From contig LFTM01000030.1 of assembly GCA_001513505.1 (NCBI GenBank), positions 1 through 5,916 of the forward strand: a DNA stretch of 5,916 bases, read 5' to 3'. Below are positions 1 through 5,916 of this stretch, piece after piece; within the stretch, counting starts at the first letter, position 1; every line of letters starts with the position of its first letter. The translations under genes were made by a program, and so were the position numbers. A model generated the notes under the pieces. That model had not been told where the DNA came from. It saw nothing but the letters and a program-made list of their open reading frames with translations, and searched no databases. This stretch comes from Clostridiales bacterium DTU092 (GTDB taxonomy: Bacteria > Bacillota > Clostridia > Caldicoprobacterales > Caldicoprobacteraceae).

Positions 1-26
1 ATACTATTCCAATCACTTAAGTTCCA

Positions 27-129
27 AGGCTTAGAGCCTGTATAACTTGCTACGGGGCCTCCATCAAACTCGCTTCGCTCAAACAGTGATTCGGCCTTAT
101 CCTCCGCTGCGTTAACAGGCTCTAAGCCT
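27..129. repeat. Non-coding inverted-repeat element, possible MITE or structured intergenic repeat
   Basis: A 15-bp perfect inverted repeat bounds this stretch: arm 27-41 (AGGCTTAGAGCCTGT) is the reverse complement of arm 115-129. Weaker pairing continues inward (49-50 with 109-110, 53-57 with 102-106 including one G-U, 63-66 with 87-90), so the whole stretch can form one long imperfect hairpin. Each arm also holds its own short dyad, AGGCT-3 nt-AGCCT, at 27-39 and 117-129. There is no plausible coding frame. It lies 28 bp downstream of the ATPase stop codon. It could be a miniature inverted-repeat element, a dispersed intergenic repeat, or a transcript-end structure; no T-tract follows it on either strand. 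The pairing is seen directly, while the element class is inference. Confidence 0.6.
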
Positions 130-157
130 CTCCGCAAGGTGGCTTCCATAATATTCT

Positions 158-1279
158 TCAAACACTATATGCCAGCATTCGTTGAACGATCTGGCGGCGG
201 AACTGTTCAATCTTTTCAAAATCCACAGCGGGGATATAATACCCTTCCAACTCATCATGAACAGCTTTTGCCCGGGCAATGTATTCTACCGCCTTATCCA
301 AAAGTGCTGTAAATCTTTTACGGGCATCATCCGCTGCCTTCCTGTATCTTTCATAATCGGTTCCGTTAAACAGGCAATCTTCCAGGTTAAGCCCTTTGTG
401 CAGCTTTACTCCCGGAATTTCCGGCAAGCTGTTTCTGACAGGCTCCCATATGTTTATCACAGCAGTGTTAAGTTCGGGAATAATCACCATATCCAGTTCC
501 CCGGGTTCAACAGGGCAATGAGATCTCTCGGTAGAATAGCCCAGCCACTGGGCTATCTGTGCCACTCTGCTGATAACTTCCTTGGCTCCTGATCCCGGCC
601 TGCCATAAACGGGATAGACCTCCATTCCCGGTGTAAACAGGGTGGCTGCATAATCCCGAATGCCTAACGGTGTTATGGCACAGGCAAAGAAGTGCCTGGT
701 TCCGTTTTTGATCTCCTTATTCTTAAATTTATCAAACAATTCATTAACAAACGAATTTACCATATGCTGATATTTTGATCTATCGAGGCATTTCGCTATA
801 TGGCTTTTCCATTCATTGTATGCTATCCTTCCCTCTCTTAATTGGCTGTATGCCGTATTGAACAGCCAACTTCCGTGTTCCGCACATTCAATTATGCGAT
901 CCCTGTTTGGAGCAATCAACTCATCATCCCAATATTCTCCAAAGTTCAGCAGTTGATCTACAGCTCCGGGGTATCGGGGCTCCATTACATGGGGGGCGGT
1001 ACCATCCATAATAGCTACTTTCAAATCCGGTACAGCAAGGGCATCCAGTGAAGCAGGATCCGATGAGCAGTTAAAACATTCAAGAGTATATCCTTTCTCC
1101 AGCAAATCCTGACTTATCTTTTTCATAAAAGTGGATTTGCCGACTCCCGGTCCCCCTTTGATTATAAATACTTTGTTTGTGTTAACCTTCAGTATCTCAT
1201 CAAAGAAGCTTACAAATCCTTCGGTAGTATTTGCTCCGGCAAACATATGCCTGACATATGGGTTTTGTTTCACAAACAT
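158..1279 (-). CDS. P-loop ATPase, PRK06851-like two-half NTPase of unknown role
   Basis: This 373-residue cytoplasmic protein has no signal peptide or membrane segment. A Walker A motif GGPGVGKST lies at residues 42-50, followed by a hydrophobic strand ending in Asp (VAIMDGTAPHV, about 88-98), which resembles a Walker B region. The MDGTAPHVMEPRYPGAVD stretch is what I recall as typical of the PRK06851 family, an uncharacterised ATPase group of Bacillota with two P-loop halves. The second half repeats the plan: GRPGSGAKE at 226-234 sits where a second Walker A is expected, and LDMVIIPEL follows at 262-270. That second motif is degenerate, because the Lys is shifted by one and no Ser/Thr follows it. 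The C-terminal 60 residues are charged and probably helical. The gene has its own likely promoter and follows a terminator, so it is probably not part of the sugar operon. GGGAGG at 1286-1281 lies only 1 nt before ATG 1279 but 7 nt before the in-frame GTG at 1273, so GTG may be the real start. The physiological function is unknown. Confidence 0.85.
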   Translation of the reverse strand: MFVKQNPYVRHMFAGANTTEGFVSFFDEILKVNTNKVFIIKGGPGVGKSTFMKKISQDLLEKGYTLECFNCSSDPASLDALAVPDLKVAIMDGTAPHVMEPRYPGAVDQLLNFGEYWDDELIAPNRDRIIECAEHGSWLFNTAYSQLREGRIAYNEWKSHIAKCLDRSKYQHMVNSFVNELFDKFKNKEIKNGTRHFFACAITPLGIRDYAATLFTPGMEVYPVYGRPGSGAKEVISRVAQIAQWLGYSTERSHCPVEPGELDMVIIPELNTAVINIWEPVRNSLPEIPGVKLHKGLNLEDCLFNGTDYERYRKAADDARKRFTALLDKAVEYIARAKAVHDELEGYYIPAVDFEKIEQFRRQIVQRMLAYSV

Positions 1280-1280
1280 T

Positions 1281-1286
1281 CCTCCC
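1281..1286 (-). promoter_or_regulatory. Ribosome binding site of the ATPase gene, decides its start
   Basis: GGGAGG on the minus strand ends 1 nt before ATG 1279-1277, which is closer than a working Shine-Dalgarno site normally lies. The in-frame GTG at 1273-1271 (codon 3) has a 7-nt spacer. Initiation at GTG is therefore plausible and would shorten the protein by two residues. Confidence 0.6.
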
Positions 1287-1311
1287 GGTAAACAGATAAT
1301 ACTTCTCTGGT

Positions 1312-1341
1312 ATTATATGCACCATACAGCCCATATATCAC
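1312..1341 (-). promoter_or_regulatory. Candidate sigma-A promoter of the ATPase gene
   Basis: The minus strand reads a perfect -10 box TATAAT at 1317-1312. Eighteen bases upstream is GTGATA at 1341-1336, a 4-of-6 match to TTGACA. Transcription would start near 1305, leaving a leader of about 25 nt that contains the GGGAGG site. The position just downstream of a terminator and just upstream of the gene fits an independent promoter. The -35 match is modest, so the call rests mainly on the -10 box and the location. Confidence 0.5.
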
Positions 1342-1350
1342 AGGCGGTGT

Positions 1351-1385
1351 AAAATCAAAACGGCCGGATATTAATCCGGCCGTTT
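1351..1385 (-). terminator. Intrinsic terminator after the GH78 gene
   Basis: A perfect 12-bp stem pairs 1374-1385 with 1358-1369 around a 4-nt loop at 1370-1373, and its core is rich in GGCCGG. Read on the minus strand, the stem runs into TTTTGATTTT (1360-1351). The hairpin starts 50 nt after the GH78 stop codon. The plus-strand side is followed by CCCC, so the terminator works mainly for minus-strand transcripts. It separates the sugar-hydrolase transcript from the ATPase gene. Confidence 0.85.
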
Positions 1386-1435
1386 CCCCAACGTTTTGCA
1401 TATTGAAAGGTGTATTAAAAAACTTCCGGGGCATC

Positions 1436-4102
1436 CTATAAATTTGCCACTTTATATTCGAATACATATTCTCCGGAGCCGATCTCCAGCATTACACCGT
1501 TATCAACCGCTTCATATTTTACTATGTCCTCTGCCTGATCCAGCTTTATGCCGCTCTCTTTGACCAGATCCGGCCGGGCACCTGGCAACACCACGGTGGC
1601 AGTGGTATTATGAGGTATGGCTATTGACATCTGAACCTGTCCATCTTCACCAATTTTCCACCCGGATTTTATTTTCCCGTATAATGACTGCAATTCAGCT
1701 TTTGCATACGTCAGATCTTCACCAAATACAGGCTTGATATATATATGTTTATATCCGGGTTTTTCCTGATCGGTATCAATGCCGGTTACCACCCTGTACA
1801 GCCAGTCACCTATGGATCCGTATGCATAGTGGTTAAATGAGTTCATGTCAGGACTCCAGAAAGATCCATCGGGTTTAATGCCATCCCAGTGCTCCGATAT
1901 AGTAGTTGCATCCGTTACCACCTGGTACAACCAGGATGGGTAATCGGTCTGCATCAGAAGTTTATACGCCACATCGCTGTACCCGTTTTGACTCAATACA
2001 TGACACAGATAAGGAGTTCCTACAAAACCGGTAGTAAGGGGATAATCATTCTCCCTAATATACTCAACAAGGGTATCGATTACCCGCTTTCTGTGTTTTT
2101 CTTCAACCAGATCAAACATAAGGGCCAATACATGAGCCGTTTGTGTCGGAACTGCCAGCCTGCCATTGGAGGTTACAAACTCCTTCCTGAAAGCGTGAAT
2201 AATATTATTATACAGCTTTGTATACTCCTCAACATCGTCAATTTTGCCCAGCACCTCTGCCGTCTTTACAAGCAGGCTGGTTGAGTATGCATAAAAAGCC
2301 GTAGCAATATAATCTTTTGCGGTAGAACCTACGTAGCTGCCTTCCTTGGCATCCAGGCCCAACCAGTCACCAAAATGGAAACCGGTGTTCCACAGGTATT
2401 CATTCTCCCCCTGGCGCCTTATGTACTCTACCCATGCCTTCATGCTGTCATACTGTTCCTCAAGTATCCTCTTATCACCATAACACAGGTAAATCGTCCA
2501 TGGGCATATAAGCGCTGCATCAGCCCAGGCAGCCGAAGAGTGGGCATCATCGCCCAAAACATGCGGAATTACATGAGGTACTCCACCGTTGTCCAGCTGA
2601 TCCGCCTTCAAATCCTTAAGCCATTTTGCAAAGAATGAGGCGACATTCATGTTAAAGCATGCCGTACGGATAAATACCTGTGCGTCACCGGTCCAGCCAA
2701 GACGTTCGTCCCTTTGAGGACAGTCGGTAGGAACATCAAGGAAATTACCCCTCTGGGACCACAGGATATTGTCCTGAAGCCGGTTGATCAAAGGATTGGA
2801 ACACTCAAAACTTCCGGTGTGCTCCATATCAGAATGGATAACAACTCCTGTAAAATCATCGATAGATGGTTCCCCCGGATATTCTACCAGCTTTACATAC
2901 CTAAAACCCTGGAATGTAAAATGGGGTTCAAATATCTCCTTCCCGCATCCCTTCAGCGTATACTGGATAGTTTGCTTTGCTTTCCGTAAGTTTTCCGTGT
3001 AAAAGTTGCCATCCCGATCCAACACTTCCGCATGCTGAAGGACCACTCTGCTTCCCTCCGGACCTTCCACCGAAAAACGTACCCAGCCTACCATGTTCTG
3101 TCCCATGTCCAGAACTTTTTCACCGGCAGGAGTGGTAAATAAAGAGACGGGTTTAATGTATTGTACTGCGCGGACGGGTGGTCCTTCCTGGGCAACTATT
3201 ATATCTTTAGGTTTATCCAGTTCTACAACATTCCCCCAGTCCGAATCATCATAGTCCGCCTCATCCCAGCCCGTCTTTTCAAGGCGGGCATCATAGTTCT
3301 CTCCATGATAAATTTCTGACATGAGTATCGGACCTGTAGAGGTCTTCCAGCTTTTATCTGTTATAATTACCTGTTCCCTGCCATCTTCATACACAATATG
3401 GAGCTGTACCAAAGCCGCCAATTTGTCACCGTATATGTTCCTTTGATCTGACCAGGCCAGATTGCCTCTGTACCATCCATCCCCCAATATGACACCGATG
3501 GCGTTTTGGCCTTCATTTAGCAGCTCCGTTACATCATAAGTCTGATACTGCAATCTTTTGTTATAACTGGTCCAGCCGGGAGCAAAAAGAAAATCTCCCG
3601 CCTTTTTACCGTTTAAACGCAGCTCGTATAATCCTAAACTGGTAGCATAAATTCTGGCGCTCCTTATTTCACCATCTGCTTCAAAAACCTTTCTCATCAT
3701 GGGACAGGGCCTCAACTCCGCCGAATTGTCTGTGTCCTCCGGCGTAATCCAGTTGGCAATCCATTCTTTTTCATCCAAAAGCCCCATTTCCCAGAAGGCC
3801 GTTTCGCTCCAGCCGGATACCCTCCCCTTCTGATCCCATATCCTTACCCTGTAATAATACCTGGTGCGGGATATAAGCGGCTGACCGTTGTACTCAATAT
3901 GAATGGATTGATCGGATTCCACTTTGCCGGTATCCCATACCGGATTATCAAAATCCTTATCAACAGCAACCTGAACCTGATAGGCAGCCTGCATAACATT
4001 TCGATCTTCCGATTGGATAATCCAGCTTATCCTGGGCTTTGTCACATCTATGCCAATGGGATTATCCTTGTACTCACACCTTAAATTAATCACCTCAAGC
4101 AT
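1436..4102 (-). CDS. GH78 alpha-L-rhamnosidase
   Basis: It hydrolyses terminal non-reducing alpha-L-rhamnose from oligosaccharides or glycosides by the inverting mechanism known for GH78. Numbering here runs from the upstream ATG at 4108. The domains in order, with approximate limits, are: an Ig/Fn3-like N-terminal domain (5-105), the rhamnosidase beta-sandwich N domain (150-310), a concanavalin-like domain (325-425), the (alpha/alpha)6 catalytic barrel (430-780) and a C-terminal beta domain (782-865). The general-acid motif DCPQRDERLGWTGD lies at 462-475, with Glu468 as the likely acid. ISEHWDG at 737-743 carries the likely base Glu739. SFNHYAYGS at 757-765 is also typical of the family. Length (888 residues) is normal and the gene is intact. 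There is no signal peptide, so it is probably intracellular. I chose the second ATG (4102): it lies 7 nt after GGAGG, and MLEVINLRCEY matches the usual family N-terminus; the ATG at 4108 is only 1 nt from GGAGG. It follows the GH127 gene and ends before a strong terminator. The exact substrate cannot be read from the sequence. Confidence 0.95.
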   Translation of the reverse strand: MLEVINLRCEYKDNPIGIDVTKPRISWIIQSEDRNVMQAAYQVQVAVDKDFDNPVWDTGKVESDQSIHIEYNGQPLISRTRYYYRVRIWDQKGRVSGWSETAFWEMGLLDEKEWIANWITPEDTDNSAELRPCPMMRKVFEADGEIRSARIYATSLGLYELRLNGKKAGDFLFAPGWTSYNKRLQYQTYDVTELLNEGQNAIGVILGDGWYRGNLAWSDQRNIYGDKLAALVQLHIVYEDGREQVIITDKSWKTSTGPILMSEIYHGENYDARLEKTGWDEADYDDSDWGNVVELDKPKDIIVAQEGPPVRAVQYIKPVSLFTTPAGEKVLDMGQNMVGWVRFSVEGPEGSRVVLQHAEVLDRDGNFYTENLRKAKQTIQYTLKGCGKEIFEPHFTFQGFRYVKLVEYPGEPSIDDFTGVVIHSDMEHTGSFECSNPLINRLQDNILWSQRGNFLDVPTDCPQRDERLGWTGDAQVFIRTACFNMNVASFFAKWLKDLKADQLDNGGVPHVIPHVLGDDAHSSAAWADAALICPWTIYLCYGDKRILEEQYDSMKAWVEYIRRQGENEYLWNTGFHFGDWLGLDAKEGSYVGSTAKDYIATAFYAYSTSLLVKTAEVLGKIDDVEEYTKLYNNIIHAFRKEFVTSNGRLAVPTQTAHVLALMFDLVEEKHRKRVIDTLVEYIRENDYPLTTGFVGTPYLCHVLSQNGYSDVAYKLLMQTDYPSWLYQVVTDATTISEHWDGIKPDGSFWSPDMNSFNHYAYGSIGDWLYRVVTGIDTDQEKPGYKHIYIKPVFGEDLTYAKAELQSLYGKIKSGWKIGEDGQVQMSIAIPHNTTATVVLPGARPDLVKESGIKLDQAEDIVKYEAVDNGVMLEIGSGEYVFEYKVANL

Positions 4103-4109
4103 TCTCATT

Positions 4110-4116
4110 CCTCCTT
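4110..4116 (-). promoter_or_regulatory. Strong ribosome binding site of the GH78 gene, decides its start
   Basis: AAGGAGG on the minus strand (4116-4110) is a near-perfect Shine-Dalgarno sequence. It is 1 nt from the ATG at 4108 and 7 nt from the in-frame ATG at 4102, which favours the latter. An A-rich run (4127-4115) precedes it and should keep the site unstructured, though that run could also pair with the T6 run at 4133-4128. Confidence 0.8.
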
Positions 4117-4127
4117 TTTCTTTTTTT

Positions 4128-4204
4128 AAAAAATATCAAAAATATGTCTTCCACCGGTTATCTCCTGCTTAAAGAGACAGCATTCCGGTGTACAGGAAGA
4201 AGAC
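4128..4204 (-). terminator. Hairpin with T-runs between GH127 and GH78: terminator or attenuator candidate
   Basis: On the minus strand, immediately after the GH127 TGA, GTCTTC (4204-4199) and CACCGG (4190-4185) pair with the contiguous 12-mer CCGGTGGAAGAC (4157-4146). The 8 nt between the two left segments bulge out. An inner TGCT/AGCA pair (4182-4179 with 4169-4166) extends the structure. T5 at 4142-4138 and T6 at 4133-4128 follow. The layout resembles an intrinsic terminator, but the T-run starts 3 nt after the stem and is interrupted by GATA. It may therefore be a partial terminator that lowers GH78 expression relative to GH127, or an RNA-processing or stability hairpin. The pairing is seen directly; the function is inference. 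Confidence 0.5.
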
Positions 4205-5916
4205 TCAAATCAGAGGCATTTCGGTCATACGGAGGTTTGTACATCCGTATGGGATCAATACAACCTCCTCTATCTCATCGGACACCCATTCCATTCCCGG
4301 ATATGGCAGAGCAGCACCGTTTTCCATACCCCAATCCACCTTTCTGGCCTTTACATGCGCTCTTATCGGAGCTCCTTCCGGCGAGAAAGGCCAGTCACCC
4401 AAAGGAACTTCCTCAAAAACAATGTCTTTATCAGGATTATCTTTATCAATACACAGGCCATAGTTCCATGGAGTTGTGGGATATACTTCATAATCGCAAT
4501 GAGGGAATTCCCGACCCGGTACATCCTCATTTATCCTCACCCAGCGTTCACCGATAAGCAGTGAATAAACAAGAGGTCCCCTGGTAATTGCATATAGTTG
4601 GTTGGGTCGGCTGACAACGCAGGGTTTCATAGGAAGATGAAGGGTAAAAGATGTCTCCCCCTGCCATCTTCGGTTTATGCGGTAAAACCCTCCGGATTCT
4701 ACCGTTATCCGGCTTTCATCTATGTTAAGCTGAGCATCCTTTGCCCACCCGGGGATTCGTAAATCCAGGGCAAACTCAACCGGCCGATCCACTTTTACAA
4801 AAAAATTCAGGGTATCACGGAAGGGATAACCGGTCTTGAGGGTAACCGTCACCTGCGCTCCATTGATACATGTATTTACCGTAGAAGGAGCATAGACTGC
4901 AGCTACCAGACCATCAGCACTCCTCATAAAAGTGGAAAGAGCAAGCTTGGGCCACGCCTGGCTAAGATTTGCCGTACAACAGCCATAGTTGGGTTCCAGT
5001 CCGAACAGGTTTGATTCACCGCTGTTGGTCCCAAATACAGGATTGCCCTGCCGGCTGCACTCCACCTGGTTTACCTGCTGATCATACTGATGCGTCCACA
5101 TATCAGGACTGAAAGTGGCAGGCAAAGCATTATAAGCAATCTTCTCCAGACGGTCACCCCAATGGGAACGCCCTGTAATAGCCAGAAGATGCTCCAGTGA
5201 ATACATATATTCAACCACTGCGCACAACTCGGTGCCCCGAACCGGACTGGTACCTGCCAGGCATTCATCCCCGGTGAATACTCCCGTTACCGTCCCATGA
5301 TATTTATCCAGCAGGTTTACCATGTATTCCGGGCTATCCAGGTGTTCGCTCACTCCCGTCAGCCGCCATAGCAGTGCGCCGGACTTGAGCATCATTGCAT
5401 TATTTACCACATGGCTCATAAAACTCCAGCGTCCTTTTTCATCAGGTTCTTTGTATGGCCAGCGTTTATAAAAACCTATCCAATCAAAACCCTGAGCACA
5501 GAGTTTTATGGCAAGATGCAACAGCCATTCCTCATGGGTACGCTCATACAACCACCATATGGAGATTAGACTTTCAAACCAGCGGGTTTGCCCCCAACCA
5601 AAGAGTGTGGTTCTGTCAATATGCCTGTCCAGGGATATTAAAGCTTTGCGTACCACATCTTCCACCCGGGGATCGCCGGTGACGTCATGGTAAACCACCA
5701 ACACCTTTAGTATGAGGAACAGTGCCCACAAGTCATAGGTTGTCCGCTCCTTATCCCGTTCATTTTCAGGACAGATCCAGCCGTCCGGAGCCTGATTGTT
5801 TATAATAATGTCCATGTAACGGCATGCCCGGGTCTTCATATCCTCGTCATCCAGCAGCCAGGCTAACGGTATGAAACCATCCAACCAATAAGGAAGCCGT
5901 TCCCAGCCTTCTGTGC
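4205..5916 (-). CDS. GH127-type beta-L-arabinofuranosidase (DUF1680), 5'-truncated by window edge
   Basis: It probably releases beta-L-arabinofuranose from plant-derived oligosaccharides by the zinc/cysteine mechanism known from the GH127 enzyme HypBA1. The frame stays open to the window edge. The triplets just upstream of a TTG at 5884 encode TEGWERLPYW, which joins smoothly to LDGFIPLAWL and looks like family sequence, so that TTG is not the start and the true start lies beyond 5916. Numbered from the TTG, the (alpha/alpha)6 region runs to about 320 and carries the candidate acid/base Glu207 (TGDE), the metal ligands Glu219 and Cys221 (ELC), and Cys302-Cys303 in NYGCCTAN, where Cys302 is the expected nucleophile. 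A beta-rich C-terminal region follows (about 325-559). The visible active-site set is complete. Related families GH142 and GH146 share the fold, so the exact family and linkage specificity are less certain than the superfamily. The stop is 96 bp from the GH78 start codon at 4108, on the same strand, which suggests a shared sugar-utilisation operon. The N-terminus is missing, so a signal peptide cannot be judged. Confidence 0.9.
   Translation of the reverse strand, partial: TEGWERLPYWLDGFIPLAWLLDDEDMKTRACRYMDIIINNQAPDGWICPENERDKERTTYDLWALFLILKVLVVYHDVTGDPRVEDVVRKALISLDRHIDRTTLFGWGQTRWFESLISIWWLYERTHEEWLLHLAIKLCAQGFDWIGFYKRWPYKEPDEKGRWSFMSHVVNNAMMLKSGALLWRLTGVSEHLDSPEYMVNLLDKYHGTVTGVFTGDECLAGTSPVRGTELCAVVEYMYSLEHLLAITGRSHWGDRLEKIAYNALPATFSPDMWTHQYDQQVNQVECSRQGNPVFGTNSGESNLFGLEPNYGCCTANLSQAWPKLALSTFMRSADGLVAAVYAPSTVNTCINGAQVTVTLKTGYPFRDTLNFFVKVDRPVEFALDLRIPGWAKDAQLNIDESRITVESGGFYRINRRWQGETSFTLHLPMKPCVVSRPNQLYAITRGPLVYSLLIGERWVRINEDVPGREFPHCDYEVYPTTPWNYGLCIDKDNPDKDIVFEEVPLGDWPFSPEGAPIRAHVKARKVDWGMENGAALPYPGMEWVSDEIEEVVLIPYGCTNLRMTEMPLI

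Noticed and set aside
1..157. Possible target-site duplication flanking the repeat element: 1-10 resembles 148-157 at 8 of 10 positions
   Set aside because: The match is imperfect, AT-rich and 18-26 bp away from the inverted-repeat ends, so it does not support a defined insertion.
130..157. Intrinsic terminator directly after the ATPase stop codon
   Set aside because: The short hairpin at 124-145 is not followed by a T-run on the minus strand, so it does not meet the usual criteria.
182..592. Plus-strand open frames antisense to the three genes, the longest being this one and one at 4144-4557
   Set aside because: All lie opposite strongly recognisable minus-strand genes, lack convincing ribosome binding sites and show no family motifs. 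They are shadows.
1270..1467. A 65-codon minus-strand open frame between GH78 and the ATPase gene
   Set aside because: It overlaps the GH78 3' end and the ATPase start, runs straight through the terminator and promoter, and its product looks like no protein I recognise.
4109..4204. A separate promoter for the GH78 gene
   Set aside because: The T- and A-rich runs give TATA-like strings by chance, but I found no -35/-10 pair with reasonable spacing.
5882..5884. TTG as start codon of the GH127 gene
   Set aside because: The frame is open upstream to the window edge and the upstream residues (TEGWERLPYW) look like family sequence, so the gene is truncated by the window and does not start here.

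Overview
The window holds three genes, all on the minus strand, so transcription runs from high to low coordinates. The AGGAGG-type ribosome binding sites, an intrinsic terminator with a T-rich tail, moderate base composition and a two-half P-loop ATPase of a type I know mainly from Bacillota all suggest a member of the Clostridia, probably a plant-polysaccharide degrader. I cannot name the genus or species from the sequence.

Layout in the direction of transcription. (1) 5916-4205: a glycoside hydrolase of the GH127/DUF1680 group (beta-L-arabinofuranosidase type), cut by the window edge at its 5' end. (2) 4204-4109: a 96-bp gap with a strong interrupted hairpin directly after the stop codon, then T-rich runs and the ribosome binding site of the next gene. 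(3) 4102-1436: a complete GH78 alpha-L-rhamnosidase with both catalytic glutamate motifs. (4) 1385-1351: a clean intrinsic terminator that closes the sugar transcript. (5) About 1341-1281: a probable promoter and ribosome binding site. (6) 1279-158: a P-loop ATPase of the PRK06851 type with an intact first and a degenerate second nucleotide-binding motif. (7) 129-27: a non-coding element bounded by 15-bp perfect inverted repeats that can fold into a long imperfect hairpin.

The two hydrolases probably work together. The GH78 enzyme removes terminal alpha-L-rhamnose and the GH127 enzyme removes beta-L-arabinofuranose, as would be needed for side chains of pectic rhamnogalacturonan or of arabinosylated glycans and glycosides. 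The rhamnosidase has no signal peptide, so oligosaccharides would have to be imported first. No transporter or regulator lies in the window. The ATPase is separated by a terminator and appears to be an independent transcription unit.

The most unusual material is non-coding: the inverted-repeat element at the left edge and the hairpin between the two hydrolase genes. I see no evidence for a new multi-gene system here.
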